Below are positions 38,101-50,100 of a stretch of DNA of 64,000 nt, one piece after another. The stretch's first letter is position 1. Each line of letters begins with the position of its first letter. This stretch comes from Marisa cornuarietis (Eukaryota > Mollusca > Gastropoda > Architaenioglossa > Ampullariidae), in assembly GCA_004794655.1 (NCBI GenBank), contig SMMW01000619.1, positions 1-64,000 on the forward strand, given 5' to 3'. A model generated the notes under the pieces. That model saw only the letters and a program-made list of their open reading frames with translations. It made no database searches and was not told the DNA's origin. Position numbers and translations under genes: made by a program.

Positions 38101-41100
38101 GGCTTTTCTCCTTTCTCCCTCACTGGCCCTTTCACCTTTATTCCTTTCTAAACAAACATCTCTCTATCACACTCCAGTTTTGCCTTCTCTATCTTCTGCC
38201 TACACTGGCCTTTCCCTATCATCTTCTCCAATCATGCCTTTCTTTCAATGCAGCTCTTTTCTCTGTGGCCTCCTTTAGGCCCCCTGTGTTTGCCGTGCAG
38301 GGCAACCCGTGACGGGGGAGGATGGGATCCTGGAGGTTGAGGTCCCTGGTGGGCTGCGGCCTACTATACCAACACACCTCTTTGGCCCGGACTTCTCCTA
38401 GACGGGAGGTTGGTGTGGCCCACACCAATCAATCGGCTGGTCGTGCATTGCCCTAGCTTCGCTAGAAGGCTGCGGCCGGGGTCAATCTGGTCTACACACT
38501 CTGTAGGCCAGAGTATATTCCTTATGTATCCCTGGTGCGACCCTGCTGGAAATGCCCTAAGTGGTACCGCTCGGTCGCATCCCCTTGTTGGACTCCATGG
38601 TGGGTGGGGAGCATAAGGAATGAAACAAATGAAATTCATTATGGCAAAAAAAAAATCAAATCTGGGGAAACGCATACGTGAGAATGAGTCTTCGGACAGT
38701 GAGGAAGAGGTTCGAGTGAATGTAAGAGTGAATGTTGAGGGGGCCTGGCCCCGCTTTCTTCTGGTTGAGGGTACAGAGCCGGCCCAGCCGCTCTCATCCC
38801 TTTCACCATTTGCAATTTCAAAGGGCTTCAAAAATATATCAACAGATTTCTCATCCATCAAACGTTTGCGCTCTGGACAGTATCTTGTACAGTGCGCAGA
38901 CCAGAAGGCAAGTGAGGCCCTGCGCCGATGGGACGGAAAACGGTTCATTGACCGTCCTATTAAAGTAACTGCACATCGATCCCTCAACTCTTCCAAAGGG
39001 GTCATTCGTTGTCCTGACCTGGCTGGGATGTCGGAACCTGACATCAGGTCCGAACTGGCATACCAAGGGGTCACAGCAGTACAGAGGGTCACCCTAAAGA
39101 AGGATGGAAAATCTGTACCAACCAACACTTTTTCTCACTTTCTGCCTTCCTAAAATACCCGACACCATTGATGTTGGGTATTTGAAGGTAAAAGTCTCTC
39201 TTTTCATACCTTCTCCGTTGCGCTGCTTCAACTGCCAGCGTTATGGTCATGGGGCAAGCTTTTGCAAGTCCCAAGCCCGCTGCTTTCGTTGCGGTGGGAC
39301 TGGCCATGCTGCAGCTGATTGCACTTCAAGCGCCAAATGCTGCAACTGTGATGGTGCCCACACGGCTTCTTCCAAAGACTGCCCAAAGTGGAAGGAAGAG
39401 GCAGCCATTCAGCGCGTACGCGCGGAATCTGGCGTTTCATACGCCGATGCTCGCCGTCGCGTTGTGGGTGGCCCATCTCCCACTGTAGGCTCCATTTCCT
39501 ACTCTGCAGTCGTGGGAAAAGACCATCGAACTCTATTGCTATCCAGACGGACATGACATGGGTCTCTTCTGAGGGCCCTGTCCCAGTCAGACATGTTATG
39601 CCTCCTCCTCCTCCTCCTGCATGCAGTGGTGGCACCCAGTCATCACAAACAACACAAACACCTCAGACCACTCAGACCACACAAGCACAAACACCACAGG
39701 CCAAACAACCTTCACCAGTCAGACAAACTACACGCCCACAAGCACGTAACACAAAATCACCAAAAGGAAAAAACACTACACAACAGACAGACAAGAAAAA
39801 CGCACAATCAAAACCTAAATCACCTGAAAAACCCACTACACACCACAGCACATCTGGGGCCACTACAGCAGCAACAGTAGTCCCTGTTTCAAATCGTTTT
39901 GCCACTCTTGGCGAGCAGGGGATGGATATAGATGAGCGGCGTTTTGCGTCGCCTTCTCCATCCCGCCGTCCCCTGCCTTCTTCACCTTTCCCCTCTTCTA
40001 CCTCTGCTACTGTGAGGCGTTCAGCCTCTTTCCCTCACAGATAGCATGTCTACAATCCTTCAATGGAACTGTCGAGGGATCCGAGCAAACTTTGAAGAAC
40101 TTTGATGCCTAGCATCTAGCTTCTCTCTTGATGTTATAGCTCTTCAGGAGACTCTTCTCCTACCTTCTACGACCTTTTCTTTTAAAGGCTTTCAGGTTTT
40201 GCGTCAGGACTCACAGACTGACGTCCCTTCAGGTGGGACTGCTCTTCTTCTCCGTTCCCACCTCTTGTTTAGCCAGATACCACTTTCCACTCCTCTTCAA
40301 GCAGTTGCTGCCCGGGTTACCTTGGGCAAAACTATCACTATCTGCAGTATCTATCTTCCTCCTTCTGCTCGGGTCTCCCGACAAGACCTTGAGGGTCTTC
40401 TGACCCAACTTCCTTCTCCCGTCCTTCTTTTAGGGGACTTTAATGGGCACCACCCCCTTTGGGGTGGAACTTCGAGTGACCCTAGGGGAGAGTTGTTGGG
40501 ATCACTTTTTATGGAAAGTGATCTCTGCCTTTTGAACGATGGCTCCAACACCTTTTGCCGTCCATACTGTAGCACAGTGTCAGCAGTAGATCTATCAGTG
40601 GTCAGCCCAGCACTGTTACTAGATTTTAACTGGGCTGTACACGACGACCTGTGCGGCAGCGATCACTTTCCTATAATTTTAAAATTTTTAAGTACTCTGG
40701 AACGGGACAAAAATTTTTCTAATGGCGGGTGGAACCTGACTAAGGCAGACTGGCCTGCTTTCCAAGCCCTCTGCTCCACCCGCCTTTCTTCTACTTTAGA
40801 TATCAACTTAGAAAAGTTCAGTAATGATAAAGAGCATCCTGTTAGAATTTTTACAAATATATTAACCGAGGTTGCTTCGAAAACAATACCGAAAAAAGGG
40901 ACATGGAATCAACATCTACGTGTCCCTTGGTTTACAGAGGAGTGTCGGATGGCTCAACACGACCGAAAGAAGGCTCAGCGCCTTGCCTTTCGCCATCCCA
41001 CTCCAGAAAATGTGCTAAATTTTAAACGCAGCCGAGCACGAGCTCGATACATTTTTAAACAGAGTAGAAAGCTTGCGTGGCAGAGGTTTGTGTCCTCGTT

Positions 41101-44100
41101 ATCATCCCGCACCACCTCCCAGGCAGTGTGGGCGGCCATAAGAAAGATTAAGGGAAAGTTTCAGGCGGGCTCAGTAGGCCACCTGCAGGTTGGAGACTCC
41201 ATCCTCACAGAGGCACAGGATGTTGCAAACTCATTGGCATCCACCATTGCACAAAACTCTTCTTCTTCCCACTACTCTCCAGAATTTCAGCACCTGAAGT
41301 CTGTTCAGGAATCTTCTAGCTGTGACTTCTCTTCTAACAACTCTGAACAGTACAACCTACCCTTCTCTCTTGAAGAATTGCAGCAGGCCCTCCAGAAGTG
41401 CAATGACTCTGCACCTGGCCCAGAAAACATTTCATATCAGCTGCTGACTCATCTTCCACAGGTCTCTCTCCGCCTCCTCCTAGATATCTTTAACTTTATC
41501 TGGGTGTCTGGCTGTTTCCCTCCCTCGTGGAGTGAGGCAGTCGTGGTGCCCATCCCAAAACCTGGTAAGGATCCCTCTGATCCCAACTCTTACCGTCCTA
41601 TCGCCCTTACTAGTTGTCTGTGCAAAACTTTAGAACGCATGGTGAATGCCCGGCTCACGTGGCATCTTGAGTCTCATGGTCTCCTCTCCAACCTGCAGTG
41701 TGGCTTCAGAAAACACCACAGTACCATGGACCATCTGGTCCGTTTTGAAACTTTCCTTAGAGATGCATTTGTTAGCAAAGAACATGTGTTAGGGGTCTTT
41801 TTTGATTTGGAAAAGGCGTATGACACAACCTGGAAGCAAGGTATTCTGTTGGACCTTCAGGCCCTTGGCTTCCGGGGTCGTATGCCTATCTTCATTGAAA
41901 ACTTTCTATCTCACCGACTTTTTCAAGTTCGTGTAGGGTCTATTCTGTCTGCTCCTCAGGAACAGGAAATGGGCGTCCCACAGGGCAGCATCCTTTCACC
42001 AACTCTCTTCAACATTAAAATAGATGCTATCCTAAAATCTGTCTCTCCAGGTTTGGAGGCCTCGTTGTATGTAGATGACTTTGCTCTCTGCATCTGAGGC
42101 CGTTTGCTGCCATGCCTCGAACGCCGGCTTCAGCTGTGCGTAAACGGTGTGCAGAAGTGGGTGACAGAAAATGGCTTCAAATTTTCTCCCACAAAGTCAG
42201 TATGCATCCACTTTTGTAAACTACGAGGCATGTTTCCAGACCCTTGTATTTCTGTCAACGGCACGGTACTCAAAGTAGTTCAGGAAGTAAAATTTCTTGG
42301 GGTCATCTTTGACCGTAAACTATCCTTTCTTCCTCATATCAGATCTCTACGCCTTTCATGTCAGAAAGCCTTGGATGTTCTTCGAGTAGTTGGCCATGTC
42401 AGCTGGGGGGCGGACCGCACGGTCCTGCTTCGCCTGTATCGTGCCCTGGTCCGCTCCAAGCTAGACTATGGATCCATCATCTATGGCTCTGCTCGAGAGT
42501 CCTATCTCAAAATTCTTGATCCTATTCACCATCAAGGGCTCCGCATCTGTTTGGGTGCCTTTCGCACCACTCCTGTACATAGTTTGTACGCAGAAGCTGG
42601 TGAGCCTCCACTGTCCCTTCGCCGTCTGAAACTCATGCTCTCCTATGTCTGTCGCTTGAAGTCTCATCCTGAAAACCCTGCTTACCGTGCCGTCTTTGGA
42701 CCACAGCGTGCTGCCCTGTATGCTATTCGTACCAAGGAACAAAAACCATTATCACTCCGTGTGGCACCTCATCTGCAAGCTGCCGGAGTAGATATCCAGC
42801 AGGTAGAGCCTCTCCCTCTACTGCCAACTCCTCCTTGGACTCTTCCTGTTCCAGAGATCCGTCTTGATCTTACAGCCTTTAAAAAGGGGGACACTAGTGA
42901 CCTCATCTTTCTTCAACGCTTTCAGGAACTTCTTTCTGACTATCCTGGATTCTGCTGTATCTTTACAGATGGTTCCAAAGTTCCAAACGGTGGCCCTGTT
43001 GCTGCGGCAGCAGTTCCATCCTGCCAGCCGCAACGGGCCGCTTCAGCCCGACTTGCAGATGGCTGCTCTATCTTCACAGCGGAACTTCATGCCATCTTGC
43101 TAGCCTTGCAGCATGTTCACCGCTCTTCGGAGCACAACTTTTTGGTCATCTCTGACTCCCTTTCTGCCCTCCAAGCTCTTCTTTCCAGTTGTTTTGACCA
43201 CCCTCTCTTGGTACAAATCCACAAAATCCATGGAATACTCATTCGCCGAAACAAAGATATTGTTTTCGTTTGGGCACCTGGCCACGCTGGTATTGCTGGC
43301 AACGTCCAAGCAGACCAGGCTGCCAGGGCCGCTTGCAAATTGTCTAGTCAGTTGAAATCGCTTGTATCATCTGACTGCAAATCTCTCTTCACGGCCTATG
43401 TTCAGTCACTGTGGCAACGCCACTGGGACACTCTGGGCCAAAACAAGCTACACGCCACCCTTCCCAATCTTTCTGACCGCCTGCCTCCGTGCCGCCCTGT
43501 GCGACGGGAGGAGGTAGTCTTAACTAGACTGAGGTTAGGACACACCTATGTCACGCAATCGTATCTCTTACGAGGTGAACCACCACCTGTTTGCCCATGG
43601 TGTACAGAAGTTTTAAATGTTAAACATGTATTAATTACTTGCCCTGAGCTCCAGAGTACGCGTCAGCGTTTTTTCACAGCAGTTTCTGTGTCTGCTTTGT
43701 TTAGGTCCGTCCCATCGGCAGCAATTTTTGCATTTTTAAGAGGGATTGGACTCTTTCATAAAATTTAAGTTTTAAATTCCTGTTAGTTTTGGCTTATGGT
43801 TTTGGTTTGTTGACGGCCTTTTGGCCACAACAACCACTTTTATACTAGAGCCACTCTTTTAAAAATTCTCTTGTTTGTGTTGTTTTTATTGGAATGGCAC
43901 TGTTATATCTTTTTGAAGATCTCTGATGGAATTTTTGTCATAAATTTGTCTTTCATTGCCGTGATATAGCCTTAGTTGCTGGCACGGCGTTAAACCCTAA
44001 CAAACAAACATTGATAGTGATCAAGACCATCCTATAAAGATTTTTACCACCACTCTAGCTGAAGTTGCTTCGCCAACCATTCCAAAGAAAGGGACATGGA

Positions 44101-47100
44101 AACACCATTTACGTGTCCCTAGGTTTAATGAAGAGTGTAGGGTGGCCCAGCATGATCCGAAGGAAAGCCCAGCACCTTGCTTTCCACCACTCCACTCTGG
44201 AAAATGTAGTTAACTTTAAGCGCAGCAGAACAAGAGCCCATTTTAAACAATGGCAGAGGTTTGTCATCATTATCCTCCCGCACCACCTCCCAGGCAGTGT
44301 GGGCGGCTATGAAGAAAGTAAAGGGAAGGTTTCAGGCTGGTTCAATAGGCCACCTGCAGGTTGGAGACTCTGTCCTCACAGAGGCACGAGATGTTGCCAA
44401 TACTTTGGCATCCACCATTGCTCAAAACTCCTCTTCTTCTCAGTATTCTCTGGAAATTCAGTGCCTGAAATCTGTTCAGTAATCTTCTTGCTGTGACTTT
44501 TCTTCTGATAACTGTACAATACAACAAACCTTTCTCTCTTAATGAACTGCAGCAGGCCCTTCAGAAGTGCAAGGACTCTGCACCCGGCCCAGACAACTTT
44601 TCTTATCTGCTCACTCATCCCCCACAGGCCTCTCTCATTCTCCTTCTAAACATCTTTAACTTTATTTGGATGTCCCGCGGTTTTCCTCCCTCGTGGAGAG
44701 AGGCAGTAGTGGTGCCCATCCCAAAACCAGGCAAGGATCCTTCTGATCTCATGCCACCCTTTCCTCTCTTTCAGACCGCCTGCCTTCGTATTCCAACCTT
44801 TTAATGTAATGCTACTTTTTCTTGCAGTGGTATAGCCTTAGTTGCTGGCATAGCATTAAACACGAACAAACAAACAAACCATGGTAATTATGTCTGCTGA
44901 TCTGTCTTGTCTCAAGGTAACAATGTCTGCACTGGTGCAAAGTAGCCTGCTGGAGTGTCTGTGTCAGTGGCATGTGGATGGGAGCAGTTGTGTCATGCAG
45001 TTTTACTGCTGCAGATGGTTGCTGATGATCTGCTGGCTGACACTGGCATGTTGCCATTCTCAGATTTCTTCTCATACCTTCTGCATAATTCTGTTGGGCA
45101 GCCCTGTTTTCCTCCCATTGAAATACCTCTTCCTGCTAAACAACCAGTGCACTGTTCAAAATATATTTGGCTTGCACATTCATAATTCACACTTTGTGCA
45201 GTGAAAGGTTTGGTTTGCCAGTACAGTTGCATTATTCAATTTATTTTCTGTTATTTTCATGCATTATAAAGCACTGTGGGATACTATGAAACAAATGCAG
45301 TAAGAGTAAAGTGAGTACTGGCCATTAAGTTTATTGTACAGTCACACCTGGCAGTTTCCGGTTTATTCCACAGTGCATTAGTACCTCAAAACTGCAACTG
45401 GCTCTTGATTTGCTGTGAGTAGTATACTCACAAAGTCATCCATGAGACATGTTTATCATGAGGCTAATATCCTTTCCTTTTTTATCATTTCAATAGAACT
45501 ACCAGCTTAACTTCTTTGGCCTCCATTATGAGTGATGGGTCTCATGATATTCAGAGAGTAAGTATGCATATCGATAAACTGTCTCCATTTGTCCTCTATA
45601 AAAGAGAAAACACATATGGTGGCTCCAGAGATATCCAATGGGTATATTTTTATGATGAATATTATGGGATGGTTTACTTCTTGAGTCAGGACTTTGTGAG
45701 TTGGGTCCTAACTTAAAGAAGCACTGACACCATTTTCAAAAATATTGCCCAACAGTTATAGCTCATGCATGTGTGCTGTCTCTTTTGCACCTTAACCCGC
45801 TTAGACCAGAATAAAAATATTTCTATGTTCAGAAACATGGGCTTAAAATTCACGATTTTGAAGACGATAGTGAAACTGCAGAGCCAGGCTCGTGGAGCAC
45901 GAGCCACAATAGTAAGCGTATCGTTGCTCATTGTGTTCTGCCAGTAGGGCCACAATCGTGCAAAGAGAAAATCACGATCGTGGAGCAGAGCTCATCGCGC
46001 TCTACCAGGTAAGCCAGTAAACTGGCGCTACGGATTCAGCGGGTTAAGTTAGGACTTAAAGATGGTCAAAAAAGCAGCATGATGTAGACTAATAAGTTGT
46101 TCCAAAGGTTGTTTTTTTGTAATTTTTGCTTTTCTAAAATAATAAGAATTTTTTTTAATTAAAAATTTCCTGTGCACATTTGCCAAAAAATTAATGAGCA
46201 CTTTTATGTTGTATTATGTTGCCAAAAGCTTTGAGCTAAATTTCATGTTACGCTCAGGTAAGCTCCTTTAATATTTCACAGGTAGTCATAAGTGTTGTCT
46301 ATGTTGCAGGAGTGTAACTTTTCATCTCTTTCTCAAGCTCTGGAACTCTTCTTGACATCTGTGCTTCACTTATGTCATCAACGTGGTGACCAAAAATATT
46401 GGATGGATATGAAGGAATTACAGGAGGACATAGTGATGTCTGAAAACTTTGTAAGTAAATATTGAAGCAACAATTTTTTATGTGTATTTTAAGGGTAAAA
46501 GTTTTTAATCTGGTTGGCCATGTTTATAGTTCAAGAACTATAAGGGGTTAGCCTTGCATATGAAATATGAATCCTAACCATCTCCATCTGCAGCCTTTAC
46601 ATTTATCAAAATTTCTGAATTTATTCCAGCACTCCTAAATTCATTTTAGGAGACTTCAGTCACCATGATCTAACATAGGTTCTTAAACCCAATTGCTGAG
46701 CAAAAATCGCTGGAAACAGAGCACAAAGTATCACAAAACATATTCCGGTGGTATTTTATGACAAAGAGGCATGAAATATTTTATATTATTTTTCTCTTAA
46801 GGATTTGTCGAGAAAACAGGAAGTGACAAAACGGAAGCATTTCTAAAAATAGTGCTGTCTGCACAAGCTGAAGTCAAGAGAAAAGAGGCAATCCTCGGTA
46901 AAAGAAAACCGACCAGGACACATTGTGCTGTTGCTGAATGTCACGGACCAGTCCGTGCCATAGTATTTTTTCAGACCATTTTAACCCCTTAATGACTCAT
47001 GGCTTACATGTGTGGATCGAGTGTATGCTGGAATGAAAGTGATCGGTAGAAAAGTAAGGGTTAAGTTTCGTGAACACTGCTCAGCAGTCGAGTAGCGTAG

Positions 47101-50100
47101 TAAAGAAACCCTATAAAAGGTGTTCAGGTCCAGGATACTGGAGGAGGAGAAGGATAGAGAACTGGGGTAAGACGTGCCGAGTCACGCGAGAGAGAGAAGA
47201 AAGGTTAAGACGTGCTGGAGTCACGAGAGAAAGGAGACTGAAAGAGAAAGCGATCCTGTGTGGAGAACCTCGCCCCAGATGTGATCTTAATGGTGAAGGC
47301 GACAGTACCAGAAGCCTACCTGACCCAGCAGCGGCTGGAGAAAATACGACCGTCGAGGACAAGCGACATTTTTTTCTGGAGACCGACCGGATCCCGCAGT
47401 GTGGGGATAACGGACGACTACTGAGGACTGGCGAGCCGGCCAGTTGGGCATTCTCGGCCCCGTTACGTCTCCGAGGATTATCTACGTGTTAACCCCGTGA
47501 CCCCCCCCCACCCCTCGTCGACACGGTCTGTGTGTGTGTCGTCGAGTGGCGGAAAGAACTGAGTGTTCAGAGCAGTCAACGTATTCATTTTTCACCCCCC
47601 CCCTTCATGTGTATGAGGAATGTTGGTTGAGTTTAAGGATTCTGAGAGATTGGAAGTAGGAGGGGCGACAACCCTAATATCGCCAAACTGTAAGTACTAT
47701 CATTAAGGACTGTTAGTCTGAGGAGAACCAGAGAGATTTTGTGTTAGAACAAAACTGGAAGCTTAAAGTACATTGTTTAAAATAAAATAGCCTGTGTGGC
47801 TGCGAGGATAGAAGCGAAGCTGATATTTTGAGAACTGGAACTGTAGGGGAAGGATTGAACGACGAGTTGATAAAAAGAGAATAGAATAATAGAGCGTATG
47901 GTTTTTAGGGACGGAGTGCGGACTTGTGTCTTGACAATTTGATGGTCGTTTGAAGAATTGCTAGTGGCAATGTATCATGAATTTCTGAACATGTAATAAG
48001 AATTTATGTGTTCATGTCTTATGGTGTAAAGTCCTGGGCCACATGATAACTGAAATAATATGATTTGGACAGCCTCAGGCAATCGTTTTGTCTTGTGTTG
48101 AAAGAACGCGCAAGTGTCAGGCGTGAGTGTGTGTGCAGCACCACCCGTGCCGTGACACTGAATGTTCTCTTCCACACTCAGATGGAGTTAGTTTGTACTC
48201 ATGAAGGAAATCCTAAAGATAATGGCAGCAAACGCCAGTGGATTCACTTTGTTCAGAGATGTGTATATAATATATGTGTATATATATATATGTGTATATA
48301 TGTGTATGTATATATATGTGTATATAATATATGTGTATATACAGGTCTCTGCTTTGTTTAAACATGTCGTGCGAACTTCGCCCCCACACCGTACTCAAGA
48401 ATTTGCTCAAAACATAAGTGAAAATCGATTGTTATCTAGTCACTTGTACAGTACAAGCAAGTCTTGGACTTTCAGTAAAGCGAAAAAATGTTATTCCTAC
48501 AGCAGTGCTTACTATACAACAGCACGAGATGTTAAAACCAACTACGACTGCTGGTAGATCAAGCATCACATATACAACATCAACAGTTTCTACACCGTCT
48601 GGTCTACAAGTAACATCGTGTGACAGTCACAAACACATCATCAGTCGTATCTTTATCTGCATAATGCTCACAACAACTGACAGTGTGAGGGCACCATTGA
48701 TGTGTGTGATTAAAACAGCTAAAAAAGGAAAAGAAAAGAATTGTGGCTGATAAACATATTATATGGAGCTTAAACGGGAACACGTGCGAATATCAGTCAG
48801 TAAATAGAAAATTTTGTATGCTGCTAAATGAGGAAGAAATAAGTTTTTACTTCGACAAACATGTTTCAAACTATCATTATATTTTTAATTGTAAAAAATC
48901 CTTATAAGCAGTCAGTTGTAACTATAAAATAAAAATGCAATGCTTGAAACCATCAAATAAAAATATTACAGGAGTTTCTCTTAGACAAACACTTTTGAAA
49001 CGTGTTTACATGTTATTAACAATAATACATGGGAAATTAACTCAAATGCGTCCACTTAGTAACAGACAATCAGTAATAATACAACGTAGACTGCAATGAC
49101 CGTGATTGTTGCCCATTAAGTTTGATCTGATTGACTTACCAGTCTGTTGAATCAATTCAGTTTGGACCATTTAATTATTTTTTAACTTCATTTGAAGCTT
49201 CTAAATAAAGTTCCAATCTGTAGGGCTGTATTCCAAATTCAGCTGTTTCATTTTTTGGGGCAAAAGAAATTGCTTCTTGAACACGACAACCTCAGTGATG
49301 TTTCTTCATTTGACTTGAAGACATCCACACTCACTGTTACAAATACTCAGGGTGCGTAAGAGCTCTTCAGTCTAGGAGAGTAATTTTTTCTCGCCTTCCT
49401 AGTTGCAGGTGAGAATGCTGATGTTTGAAGGCTTATATCTTTAAAATTAAGCATATTTGTGTACTCATATTTGGGGAATTATTATTTTAAAACGAACAAC
49501 CCGATCACAAAGAAAAAATGTTGCGCTTGGTTTGTCCTTTAAAACCTACATCCTGTATGTTACATGTCCATTAGTAAGACCACACTAGACCTTTGCTGTT
49601 GCAGCTTAGCAGCAGGTGTCAAGAAAATGACCACTTGTGAAGATATGGTTTGAGACTTGAAAGCAAAAATATTTTTTGATAGTAGAGCCCTTGCTAAAGG
49701 CTTTTAATACATGTTTTGCTCATTTTTAGAAAAAGAATTTCTTTCTGAGATTGATGAAGTGCTCAATCCTGTCTAGAAGATTGAAATAGGTCAAGATCAA
49801 GTAGCATAACTTTAAGTAAATGAAGAGCAGCAAGGGACCAGGAGGTGATGGTATATTTAGCAAAACATTACGTTTTTGCATTGATCAACTTGGAGGCATT
49901 ATCTACTGTCTATTGACATGCTCTTGATTCATGCTTAGTCACTTGTCTGTCATTGTACCAGTTTAATAAAAAAAAAAAGACTACAGCTCAGCATCTTAGT
50001 GTTTATAGACCAATTGCCTTAACATTGTTGGTCACGAAAATCCTTGGTAAAATCATTACGGTGCTAAACTGAGAGCAATGTTGATGCAATACAATGCATA

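Larger units (their letters stand above)
38013..44010 (+). mobile_element. LINE family A, near-complete copy B (5,998 bp)
   Basis: The element is bounded by an exact 14-bp duplication TTGATAGTGATCAA (37999-38012 and 44011-44024). It holds in order: an HDV-like ribozyme fold, a 5' UTR of about 0.6 kb, ORF1, ORF2, a 3' UTR, a terminal hairpin and an AAACAAACAAACA end. It lies inside an older copy of the same family, in intron 14. ORF1 has two frameshifts and ORF2 two stop codons, so it is inactive but recent. Confidence 0.95.
34775..44880 (+). mobile_element. LINE family A, old copy A, with two nested insertions
   Basis: The old element is in three pieces: 34775-35963 (ribozyme, 5' UTR, start of ORF1), 36551-38012 (rest of ORF1, endonuclease start) and 44011-44880 (endonuclease end, part of RT, 3' UTR). 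The gaps are a solo LTR and a younger full-length copy of the same family. The last piece has an internal deletion from the RT block KPGKDPSD to the 3' UTR. Decayed ORF1 knuckles are visible near 36600-36715. Ends may be flanked by a worn duplication (ATGGTATATG before; ATGGTAATTATG after). Confidence 0.88.

Noticed and set aside
38364..39128. 254-codon minus-strand frame
   Set aside because: Antisense of the LINE 5' UTR and ORF1; sense-strand homology among copies explains the sequence.
45516..45716. 66-codon frame extending past exon 16
   Set aside because: A consensus donor AGA|GTAAGT at 45558 ends the exon, and the continuation is not protein-like.
47070..47492. 140-codon Arg-rich frame
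   Set aside because: It lies wholly inside the solo LTR, downstream of its TATA box; no family similarity, most likely the LTR leader region.
48201..48410. Tyr/Ile-rich frames on both strands
   Set aside because: They are translations of a TA/TG microsatellite.
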